From CAZDML01 sp964506645 (lineage in GTDB: Bacteria > Elusimicrobiota > Elusimicrobia > 2-01-FULL-59-12), in NCBI GenBank assembly GCA_964506645.1, contig CAZDML010000072.1:1-10126 (forward strand): a stretch of 10,126 nt of DNA, read 5' to 3'. The notes under the pieces were generated by a model that saw only the letters and a list, made by a program, of their open reading frames with translations, ran no database searches and was not told the origin of the DNA. The translations under genes and the position numbers were made by a program. The stretch's first letter is position 1, and each line of letters opens with the position of its first letter. Below, in pieces: positions 1 to 6,813 of this stretch.

Positions 1-1116
1 TGCGATCGCTTTGGCATTGATCGTTGGGTCCGTGCTGGCTATGCGGTGGAAGTCTGGGATATTTCCCGTTTATTGACCCCAACACGCTATCCTCAGCATT
101 CCGCCCCGCTTCCTGGGAGAACATACTCCGTTATTCAGTTCGCCTCTGAGCAGCACATGAGCGAGGTACTGACCGCGCAGCCAACAGACTGTTTTGTTCT
201 TTTTACACTTCTCCTCAACGAGGAGCTCGCACCGATCTATCGATTGGTATCAGACTCTACCGTGCTCTACGGGGTTATTACGGTCGGTGTGGTCCCGCAT
301 GTCAATGTCTATCACTTCGGACGTTTTTTAAACCGGCTCCTAGGCGCCAGTTGGGGGAAAATCCGTGCGGCATTCCGACGTCGAAATCCATTTATCGCTT
401 CAGGACTGCGCCTCCCCTCATTGCTCATTGCTGGGGGGGACCAAACTATTCCGTCTTACTACCAAAACCACCCCGAGATTCCTGTGGTCTGGGCCCATTC
501 CCTGGATTACGACATTTATCTGAAACAACGGGGCCAGACGGTACAAACCAACGCCCCTTTCGGAGTTTTCCTGGATTCTTATCAACCGTTCCATCCGGAC
601 ACGGCGCATGAAGGCATTAAGCCCATCGTGACGGCAGATCCCTACTACGCCGCGTTGCGGCGCTGCTTCGATGCCATTGAAAAAGCAACGCAGATGCCGA
701 TTGTGGTTGCAGCCCATCCGCGATCCGATTACAAAGCAACCGATACGTATTTTGGCCAACGTAAGGTTGTCCGCGATAAAACGATCGACCTTGTCCAACA
801 ATCAGCATTTGTATTGATTCATTTCAGCACCGCGCTTAACTTCGCCGTTCTGTTCCGTAAGCCAGTTATCTTTATCACCACCAATGAAATTGAGAAGAGT
901 TATGAAATGGCTCCTCTTATGGCCATGGCAGAACGTTTGCATAAGAAACCGATCAATATTGATCAGCCAATAACGCCCAATTGGAAAAATGAAGTTACTT
1001 ACGATGCCTCCACCTACGACGCCTACCTGGCCCACTACATAAAAAAACCACACTCGCCAGAAAGACCGGTGTGGGATATAGTGATTGAGTATTTAGGAAC
1101 GACCGGGCTACGTTAA
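1..1116 (+). CDS. GT-B-like surface polysaccharide protein, 5' partial
   Basis: The frame is open from the first base, and its first residues (CDRFGIDRWVRAGYAVEVWD) read like the N-terminal fold of a sugar-transfer protein, so the real start lies upstream. The GTG at 46 is unlikely to be the start. In all, 371 residues are visible. The C-terminal half carries AHPR (H239-R241 in window numbering) and then an HFSTALNFAVLFRKPVIF segment (H274 onward, with K287-P288). That pairing of a His-Pro motif with a Ser/Thr...Lys-Pro segment resembles the nucleotide-binding half of GT-B enzymes of the capsule and teichoic-acid type. I see no membrane segment, so it is probably cytoplasmic. Its stop shares a TTAA with the convergent gene at 1113-2183, and its last 25 codons contain that gene's terminator. 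The coding call is firm. The glycosyltransferase-like role is inferred from motif and context, and the sugar is unknown. Confidence 0.72.
   Translation, partial: CDRFGIDRWVRAGYAVEVWDISRLLTPTRYPQHSAPLPGRTYSVIQFASEQHMSEVLTAQPTDCFVLFTLLLNEELAPIYRLVSDSTVLYGVITVGVVPHVNVYHFGRFLNRLLGASWGKIRAAFRRRNPFIASGLRLPSLLIAGGDQTIPSYYQNHPEIPVVWAHSLDYDIYLKQRGQTVQTNAPFGVFLDSYQPFHPDTAHEGIKPIVTADPYYAALRRCFDAIEKATQMPIVVAAHPRSDYKATDTYFGQRKVVRDKTIDLVQQSAFVLIHFSTALNFAVLFRKPVIFITTNEIEKSYEMAPLMAMAERLHKKPINIDQPITPNWKNEVTYDASTYDAYLAHYIKKPHSPERPVWDIVIEYLGTTGLR
1041..1074 (-). terminator. Intrinsic terminator of the epimerase-GT9 unit
   Basis: Read on the minus strand, CCACAC (1074-1069) pairs with GTGTGG (1053-1048). Two further pairs, C-G and G-C, are possible if one A is bulged. 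Seven T residues follow directly (1047-1041). A GC-rich hairpin followed by a T-run is the classic Rho-independent form. The hairpin begins 38 nt past the stop of the GT9 gene, a normal distance. It works in this direction only, because the plus strand has no T-run after the hairpin. The whole element lies inside the coding region of the opposing plus-strand gene. Confidence 0.72.
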
Positions 1117-2183
1117 GCGCGGAACACGCGTTGCGCCCCAAGCATCCGTTGAAGTTGTTTTTCCAGCCACTCTTCGCTTAAAAGATCCAGGCAAAATCCT
1201 TTTTTGTTTTCACAGGCCGGCCGGTAGAAACATTGGCACGGCTGATCTGGAAGCCAGGCGGCCCCTTCCTCGTAGAGCTCGATTTCGGTGGAGGAGGTCG
1301 GTCCGAAAAACACAACAAACGGCTTTCTCAATGCGCAGGCTAAATGGAGGGTTAGACTATCGCTGGTAATAATCACATCGCACCCATTGACCAGGGATAT
1401 GAAGTCGCGCAAGGAGTGGTTCGTCCCACCCTCGATCACACCTGTGGGTGCATTTTTCATCAATTGCACGTGCCGTTCTGCCTCATCACGCCCGCCCAAA
1501 AGAATAACATCCGCATCAAAGCGCTTCACAATACCCGCGATGACGTCTTTGGATTTTGTCAGACTCATCTGCTTATTCACCCAGCGCGCCCCGGCACTAC
1601 TGTTCAATCCAATTAACGGACGGCTCGGTCGGCGCTGAGCACTAAAGCGGGCAAGAAACCCCTGTTGCTTCGCTTCAGAATCCGGCGCGATGACGGGGCG
1701 TAGATCCTCAGGCACATACCGCCCTGCACCCAGCATCTCTGACAAAATATGCGGATAGGTCTTTTTATTGAGTTGCTTAAGATGATTGGCCGTCTTCAGC
1801 GATCCATCGGTGTCGCGATTGAGCAAGCTCATGTCAAACCAGATGTTGCTGGAGGGGGTGTAGCGTATCTGCTGTCGCTCATCCCGATAGGTCCCCACGC
1901 GATCACGCGCTCGAAGGGCCGTGCTGAGATCACAGGCCCAGGCTTCCTCATCCAAGCTCAATACCAGATCAAATGTCTCGGAAGAAAACATACTCACAGG
2001 GGTTTTTGCTTCAAAAGGAATGACCGTGTGTAGGAAAGGATTTTGCTCCAGCAAGGGGACTGCGTTGGGAGCCGTAAACCACCAGATCTCGCTCTTCGGG
2101 TATCGTTTCTTAAGCAGCCGAAGCACCCCTGTGGTACGGACTACATCACCCAGTGCGCCCAACTTTATGATCGCAATACGCAT
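1113..2183 (-). CDS. Glycosyltransferase family 9 (LPS heptosyltransferase-like)
   Basis: This 356-residue cytoplasmic GT-B enzyme belongs to the ADP-heptose:LPS heptosyltransferase family, whose members move a sugar from a nucleotide donor to a growing lipid-linked glycan. The N-terminus MRIAIIKLGALGDVVRT is the family signature, with G12-D13 matching the conserved Gly-Asp of WaaC-type enzymes. The C-terminal donor-binding half shows GLNSSAGARW (192-201), TSDSLTLHLACAL (273-285) and FGPTSSTEIELY (293-304). Cysteines C316, C318, C324 and C331 form a CxC-x5-C-x6-C cluster near the end. The N-terminal motif fixes the ATG at 2183. It lies 12 nt after the epimerase stop with no Shine-Dalgarno (the upstream bases are pyrimidine-rich), so translation is probably coupled to the epimerase. 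The family call is secure. Whether the donor is a heptose or another sugar cannot be told. Confidence 0.9.
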   Translation of the reverse strand: MRIAIIKLGALGDVVRTTGVLRLLKKRYPKSEIWWFTAPNAVPLLEQNPFLHTVIPFEAKTPVSMFSSETFDLVLSLDEEAWACDLSTALRARDRVGTYRDERQQIRYTPSSNIWFDMSLLNRDTDGSLKTANHLKQLNKKTYPHILSEMLGAGRYVPEDLRPVIAPDSEAKQQGFLARFSAQRRPSRPLIGLNSSAGARWVNKQMSLTKSKDVIAGIVKRFDADVILLGGRDEAERHVQLMKNAPTGVIEGGTNHSLRDFISLVNGCDVIITSDSLTLHLACALRKPFVVFFGPTSSTEIELYEEGAAWLPDQPCQCFYRPACENKKGFCLDLLSEEWLEKQLQRMLGAQRVFRA

Positions 2184-2195
2184 AGAGGGGAGGAA

Positions 2196-3722
2196 CTAAA
2201 GCAATGTCGAGGTTCCGGGAGGTTCGGTCCAGAAACCCAAACGCTCGTGGCTCCATTGGAAAGGCCGCGGGTGACTTTTCATCAGCTTTTGAAGGTGGCG
2301 GGTGAAATTTGCTCCGGCATTGGCGCCATAAAGCACCTTACCGCTACGTAAGGAATCGTATAGGCGTTTGTTTTTGAGAATAAACTCGATCGCCTTAGCA
2401 ACAAACGCGGCATCCACTGGAGGAATCAGGAGATTGCTGCGGCCGTCCACAATCGTTTCAGGACGATCCGTATTAAAACGACAAGTCAGACAGACTTTTT
2501 TTAGAATATTAAGCTCTTCTTGCAAACCGCCAGAATCTGTTAATGCAGCCAGACAACGCTCGGATTGATAGAACTCAATAACTTGGGCATATTCTGGCCA
2601 AATTGGCGTAAACAAAAAGTTATCTCGCTTTGTAAGCGCCATTAAATCCTTGCGCATCCCATAATGATCCAGCGCCTTGCGCGTCACATTCATCTCCACA
2701 AAGTTTACGCAGTACCCCTTTTTCACCAAAATATGAATCGCCCCAATGATCGCGGCAAAGCGCTTGGGCGTTAAGTTTTCTTTACGATGTATATCGACAC
2801 GGATCCAGTGCCCCTGTTTCAACTTGGGGTATACATTAAAAATACTTTCGGATGGCTTTTGCTTACGCTTGAGCGTGAGGGCATCGACCACGACACCGCC
2901 TGTTACAAAAATGGATTCTGAGGGATAGCCTTCGCGCAGCAAATGCTTTCTGTTAAGTTCTGTAGGAGGAAATAAAAATTGACTCCCCGCTGCAGAGGTA
3001 TAGGTGTCGTATTGTTCCGGGAAAGGCTCGTTGGTCAAAATATCCCAATGTCCATCACGTTGTTCTTTAAAGAAAGTATCCATCGAGAGGTGCCGGTCTT
3101 TTGCAAGACGCTTCAACACGTCCGGCGCCATCGAGCGCAATCCGGCTTCCAATTGAATCGATTTTTCTGTGCGAGCGAATAACCATGCAGAGGGGACAAC
3201 ACTCGTCATAATAGTATCGCCTAAAACAACGGGAACGGCCACAAGTCCTGGAGCCAATTGATCCAGATACCGTGACAGCCAGGCCATTTTAAAGGTCAGT
3301 TCACCGGATTTTTGTGCCAAGTCGCCGCGTATATTGAGCTGAAGAGCGATTTGTTGTTGAAGTCCGAATTCCCGTAGTCCGTGTGTGAGCAACGTATCGT
3401 AATGTTGTCCGGAATCAATAATCAAGAAGGGGATCTTGGCTGCAGAGGCCGCTTGAATCGATCCCCAGAATTTATAAAAGCAAGGTTTGGTGCCAATCAC
3501 AAAGAGCAACAACCATTGTTTAGAACTTCGGGCCTGCTTCACAGCTGCGTCAACAATCTCTGGAGAATAGGTCAGCGGCAGAATATCGGGGAGAAATTTC
3601 CACTTGTCCACCATGGTGAAATCAGGATGACCAAACATCTGGTCATAATTGGTTTGGCCGTGATCGGAAGAAAGGGGGGAGTGACGAGACGATGAAGAAG
3701 ACGTCTTTTTCATTCGGACCAT
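2196..3722 (-). CDS. UDP-N-acetylglucosamine 2-epimerase-like protein (WecB family, divergent)
   Basis: The family interconverts UDP-GlcNAc and UDP-ManNAc, or related diacetamido sugars, in the cytoplasm to supply sugar donors. Family motifs occur in order: IGTKP (76-80) with K84, SGQHYD (104-109), LGDT (167-170, D169), EAGLRS (192-197), PFPEQ (233-237, E236), VTGGVVVDAL (273-282), HRKEN (312-316), TDSGGLQEE (395-403) and DRPE (419-422). The counterparts of the E. coli catalytic residues D95, E117, E131 and H213 are D169, E192, E236 and H312. Three things are odd. GTRPE is GTKPC here. About 30 extra residues (198-232) sit between EAGLRS and PFPEQ. At 508 residues the protein is far longer than the usual 370-390, partly from a 70-residue, serine-rich N-terminal extension (S8-S12). 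M4 (ATG at 3713) is an alternative start. It heads a two-gene unit with the GT9. The family is clear; the exact substrate is not. Confidence 0.85.
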   Translation of the reverse strand: MVRMKKTSSSSSRHSPLSSDHGQTNYDQMFGHPDFTMVDKWKFLPDILPLTYSPEIVDAAVKQARSSKQWLLLFVIGTKPCFYKFWGSIQAASAAKIPFLIIDSGQHYDTLLTHGLREFGLQQQIALQLNIRGDLAQKSGELTFKMAWLSRYLDQLAPGLVAVPVVLGDTIMTSVVPSAWLFARTEKSIQLEAGLRSMAPDVLKRLAKDRHLSMDTFFKEQRDGHWDILTNEPFPEQYDTYTSAAGSQFLFPPTELNRKHLLREGYPSESIFVTGGVVVDALTLKRKQKPSESIFNVYPKLKQGHWIRVDIHRKENLTPKRFAAIIGAIHILVKKGYCVNFVEMNVTRKALDHYGMRKDLMALTKRDNFLFTPIWPEYAQVIEFYQSERCLAALTDSGGLQEELNILKKVCLTCRFNTDRPETIVDGRSNLLIPPVDAAFVAKAIEFILKNKRLYDSLRSGKVLYGANAGANFTRHLQKLMKSHPRPFQWSHERLGFWTEPPGTSTLL

Positions 3723-3772
3723 TATATATTCCGTCGTCCTTTAGTACAATGAACCGGATATGAAATTGTCCA
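3723..3772. promoter_or_regulatory. Divergent intergenic region with possible overlapping promoters
   Basis: Only 37 bp (3723-3759) separate the divergent starts. For the minus strand, TGGACA (3772-3767) and TGTACT (3748-3743) are 18 bp apart and each resembles a sigma-70 hexamer; the -35 would lie inside the first codons of the plus-strand gene. For the plus strand, TACAAT (3745-3750) is one base from the -10 consensus, but no convincing -35 is present. The two -10 candidates overlap, so the two directions would compete. Neither gene has a strong Shine-Dalgarno at the usual spacing. All of this is read by eye and is tentative. Confidence 0.33.
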
Positions 3773-4707
3773 TTGTCGTCCCTGTCTATAAAGAAGAAGG
3801 CAATCTGCCGATCTTTTTGTCGCGTACACTTCCCGTTTTACAGAAAATCACTCCGGACTACGAAATCCTCTTTGCATTAGATCCCTCTCCAGATAAAACA
3901 GCGGATCTCATTTTAGAAGCCAACAGAACAGATTCACGCGTCAAACTTTTGGAATTTTCTCGCCGCTTTGGACAACCGATGGCCACCTTGGCCGGAATGC
4001 AGTATGCCACGGGAGATGCCGTCATCGTGATCGATGTCGATCTCCAGGACCCACCCGAGTTAATCGAACCCATGGTGAAGAAATGGCAGGAAGGCTATGA
4101 CGTCGTCTATGCTCAGCGCACACGTCGTGATGGGTTGGGGCTCATTTACCGAATTATCACCGGATTTGGATACTTTTTGATCAAGCGCAGCGCTGATGTA
4201 GGCGTGAATATTCCTGAAAATGTCGGTGATTTCCGGCTCATGAGCCGCCGCGTTGTGGACGAGGTCGTCAAACTTAAAGAATCCCATGGATTTTTACGTG
4301 GGCTCGTTGCTGTGGTCGGGTTTCGCCAAACGTCGGTCCAGTTTGACCGTCCCCCACGTCTTCATGGCCAAAGCAACTACAATCCTTTTTTCGGTTCCTT
4401 GCGTATAGGTTTGAACGGCCTGATTTGTTTTTCTACAGGCCTCTTGAAAGCTACGGCTCTTTTTGGCATGGCATTGACCTCACTTTCCATAGTCCTTGCG
4501 TTATTCTTTACTGTCATGAAGAGGAATGGCATACCGCTCCCGCTTGGGAACCCGGGTCTGGCATCCTTAGTACTCTTTCTTGGCGGAATCCAGCTTCTCA
4601 GTGTTGGCATTCTAGGCGAGTATATCGCCCGTATCTATGATGAGGTTAAACAACGACCTCGTTTCATTGTGAGTCGTTCCAAAGGATTTGAACACGATCT
4701 TCCGTAA
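3760..4707 (+). CDS. Polyprenyl-phosphate glycosyltransferase, GT2 (GtrB/ArnC/DPM1-like)
   Basis: This 315-residue, membrane-anchored family 2 enzyme of the GtrB/ArnC type moves a sugar from a nucleotide donor to undecaprenyl phosphate on the cytoplasmic face. The start MKLSIVVPVYKEEGNL is the GT2 signature. DVDLQDPPE (92-100) holds the DxD metal/donor site. GDFRLMSR (156-163), HGFLRGL (176-182) and FDRPPRLHGQSNY (195-207) are typical of this subfamily. Two C-terminal membrane helices lie at about 228-252 and 267-288, followed by GEYIARIYDEVKQRPRF (286-302), another hallmark. The usual DDGS loop reads LDPSPDKT (40-47), with a proline for glycine. The GT2 N-terminus supports ATG 3760, although the Shine-Dalgarno is weak. 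The next gene overlaps its last 20 bp and is the likely user of its lipid-linked sugar. The family is secure; the sugar is unknown. Confidence 0.92.
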   Translation: MKLSIVVPVYKEEGNLPIFLSRTLPVLQKITPDYEILFALDPSPDKTADLILEANRTDSRVKLLEFSRRFGQPMATLAGMQYATGDAVIVIDVDLQDPPELIEPMVKKWQEGYDVVYAQRTRRDGLGLIYRIITGFGYFLIKRSADVGVNIPENVGDFRLMSRRVVDEVVKLKESHGFLRGLVAVVGFRQTSVQFDRPPRLHGQSNYNPFFGSLRIGLNGLICFSTGLLKATALFGMALTSLSIVLALFFTVMKRNGIPLPLGNPGLASLVLFLGGIQLLSVGILGEYIARIYDEVKQRPRFIVSRSKGFEHDLP

Positions 4708-6634
4708 GCCGTTCTGGCAACGCACATTGCTTGTCCTACTTGGATGTCTTACGGCCATTGTCTGCGCGTATGGCCTCTACCTCCGTCTCTACGATCCCCT
4801 CTGCGATGACCACTTCGAAAAACTTTACGGACTCAGCAGTTCCAACTTTGATGCACTGTTCCTTCACTCTGCCCGGGCCTGGTTATTAAACGGAAGTCAT
4901 CTCGCAGAAGATTGGCTACATGCCTACATCATAGCGCCGCTTCCGAACGCCCTGATGTACGGTATCGCCAAATTTTTTGGCAGCGGCTCAATCGTCGCCC
5001 GCATGACTTGCTCTCTTTCTGCGGGACTGGCTGTCGCTATTCTGATCGTTATTGCTCTACGTTACAGTGACCTTCCGACAACCCTGATGACGTCCTGCTT
5101 TGCAGGATTAAATATTGGTTTCATCGCTCATTTCCGCCAGACGCACATCGAATCTTTTCTACTTTTGAACCAAGCGCTCGTCTACGCCTTGGTTCTTTTT
5201 TCTTGGCGTCGCCCCCAAGCTAGTTTCTGGGTGGGGTGGAGTCTTGTCATGGGCCTCGCCGTTAAAGCATCCTCTATTCTCTTTTCCATTCCTTGCGCCA
5301 TTCTTGCCTTCCTTTGGATGAATGCTGAACCCACACCGGAAATTCGAAAATATGCACGACGACGTTTTCTGTGGGGCATAGCATCTGCCAGCGCCGCGTA
5401 CGCGATCTTTATCGCAATCAATGGACATCGATGGGCGCGCTTTTTCCTGGGATATTCTGCTACTCGTACACTCATTAAAAACGGAGATCGGTGGGGGAGT
5501 TTTGTGGGTATTCCCGCAGGTTCAAGCGATTACACCTACGGACTATTTACGTTGATGCCTTATCTTTGCCTCGCTCTTTTGATCGCTTTTTATGTATTGA
5601 CATCACGGTTTGAAAACCTCGACCTTTTTCCTCGCTTGCGCATCGTATGGAATCGTGAGGAACGCATATCCTATGGGGATCGACTAACGAACTATATACA
5701 AAAAGCTACGCGGCCGGAGATTCTCGATCTTGCGTTTTATATTCTCTTCTGCGCCGGATTGCTTATCCATCTCTTGCTCAATGTTGACGCAGACACGCGA
5801 CGCCTAACGCATCTCGTGCTTCCCATGACACTCCTGGCCGCACGGGGACTCCGCCATTGGCTGAGCACTGAACCCCTCCACTCAACCAAACCCTGGGGAT
5901 TTTTGTCCCTAAGCCTCTCTCTTCTGGTCGGCTGGCTCACGACCAAAGCCATGCTGTTTGCATTTTTGGGGGTCTCGGATCATCCCATTCCCATCTTTCC
6001 ACATGTTTATCCCAATGTCTTTGACTCGCTCTCGCGCACCCGCTTTATTCGTTCAGGCGTTTTTGAATTGATTTACTTCCCAACGGCATTGCTTGGAATT
6101 GCGCTCGTCAAGAATTTGACGTCGCTAGCCAAGCCATGGCGTCTGTGTGCTGTGATGCTCCTCGTTTTGGGTGCCGTGTGCAATGACCTGCAGTTGTATT
6201 GGCATGGCATGAAATCGAAAACTTACTTTGGTCCAGAGGTTGGCCGCACAATCTCCAGTCTATGTGGATCTTCACCCTGTTACGTGTTGGGATACCTGGC
6301 CGTTGCCACGGAATGGGAAGGAACCCATTATGGCCTCATGTATTACCCGGGTACGGGCATCGGGTATAAGGCCAGCACTATTCCACAACTCGCAAACATT
6401 ATCAAAGAACGTTCGATTCGCTATCTGCTCGTTCTCGACCGTTCTGGAGCTGAGCAAAAACCCGGTTCCTCCTACGATTGGGAGCATGCAGAACTAACCA
6501 ATATCACACTGGAAGAATTCAAAAAGCAAAGCCCAGTCATTTTAACCTTCAATAAAGTTGTCTACAGTGCGCCGCTTTTTTTGAATTATCCCGAGACAGA
6601 CGGCGGCCGTTTAGTCATCCTGCAGCGCTCCTAG
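4688..6634 (+). CDS. GT-C-like integral membrane glycosyltransferase (ArnT/PMT type)
   Basis: This is a 648-residue polytopic membrane protein. After a first helix (about 12-32), the loop holds an acidic PLCDDH motif (D40, D41), where GT-C enzymes of the ArnT/PMT type carry their catalytic acids. About ten further hydrophobic segments run to residue 500. TRRLTHLVLPMTLLAARGL (370-388) resembles the arginine/proline-containing helix found in GT-C proteins. The last 140 residues are soluble-like and probably periplasmic. GT-C enzymes take sugar from a polyprenyl-phosphate carrier and add it to lipid A, glycan or protein outside the inner membrane. Its immediate partner is the GtrB-like gene, as in gtr and arn modules. 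The TTG at 4688 is the first possible start in the frame and overlaps the previous gene. AAAGGA (4681-4686) is only 1 nt from it, so TTG 4727 remains possible. A Wzy polymerase is an alternative, but the DDH loop argues for GT-C. Confidence 0.72.
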   Translation: MNTIFRKPFWQRTLLVLLGCLTAIVCAYGLYLRLYDPLCDDHFEKLYGLSSSNFDALFLHSARAWLLNGSHLAEDWLHAYIIAPLPNALMYGIAKFFGSGSIVARMTCSLSAGLAVAILIVIALRYSDLPTTLMTSCFAGLNIGFIAHFRQTHIESFLLLNQALVYALVLFSWRRPQASFWVGWSLVMGLAVKASSILFSIPCAILAFLWMNAEPTPEIRKYARRRFLWGIASASAAYAIFIAINGHRWARFFLGYSATRTLIKNGDRWGSFVGIPAGSSDYTYGLFTLMPYLCLALLIAFYVLTSRFENLDLFPRLRIVWNREERISYGDRLTNYIQKATRPEILDLAFYILFCAGLLIHLLLNVDADTRRLTHLVLPMTLLAARGLRHWLSTEPLHSTKPWGFLSLSLSLLVGWLTTKAMLFAFLGVSDHPIPIFPHVYPNVFDSLSRTRFIRSGVFELIYFPTALLGIALVKNLTSLAKPWRLCAVMLLVLGAVCNDLQLYWHGMKSKTYFGPEVGRTISSLCGSSPCYVLGYLAVATEWEGTHYGLMYYPGTGIGYKASTIPQLANIIKERSIRYLLVLDRSGAEQKPGSSYDWEHAELTNITLEEFKKQSPVILTFNKVVYSAPLFLNYPETDGGRLVILQRS

Positions 6635-6813
6635 GTTCTTCTCACCAACCTCTACTACAATAGCTCTATAATTCAGTCTGTTTTAGATGTAACTATTTTC
6701 ACAAATAAGCCTTGAAATATGGCAGAAATCGATCAAAGATTAATAGAATTTAAGAGCAAGACATATAAATCGCCTTTAAAATACAGCACAAAGCGAAGAA
6801 ATCAGGGGTCACT
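6635..6813 (+). other. AT-rich non-coding leader before the flippase unit
   Basis: This 179-bp gap is clearly AT-richer than the flanking genes. It holds a perfect TATAAT at 6667-6672 and other -10-like sequences (TATAAA at 6764-6769, with TTAATA 18 bp upstream). There is no T-run hairpin that would end the preceding transcript, and no recognisable riboswitch or RNA gene. If transcription starts near 6679, the flippase mRNA has an untranslated leader of about 135 nt. A small open frame starts at ATG 6719 but reads into the flippase in another frame and looks non-coding. Confidence 0.5.
6667..6672 (+). promoter_or_regulatory. Candidate -10 element (TATAAT) for the flippase unit
   Basis: An exact consensus -10 hexamer lies in the only sizeable gap between plus-strand genes. 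The bases 15-19 bp upstream (6642-6651) show no match to TTGACA, and there is no extended TG motif, so a promoter here would need an activator or a different -35. The position fits a separate transcript for the flippase, acyltransferase and FkbH-like genes. Confidence 0.35.

Noticed and set aside
46..48. GTG as the start of the first gene
   Set aside because: The frame is open upstream to the window edge and those residues look like a real protein, so the gene is cut by the window rather than starting here.
418..801. Minus-strand frame of 127 codons opposite the first gene
   Set aside because: It has no motif and no ribosome site, and the plus-strand frame carries the gene-like sequence throughout.
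1115..1132. Hairpin CGCG-GAACA-CGCG just after the first gene's stop
   Set aside because: The stem is short and no T-run follows on either strand, so it is not a convincing terminator. It also lies in the coding end of the GT9.
6633..6651. Inverted repeat AGGTT/AACCT after the GT-C gene
   Set aside because: It has only five pairs with a nine-base loop and no T-run, so I cannot call it a terminator.
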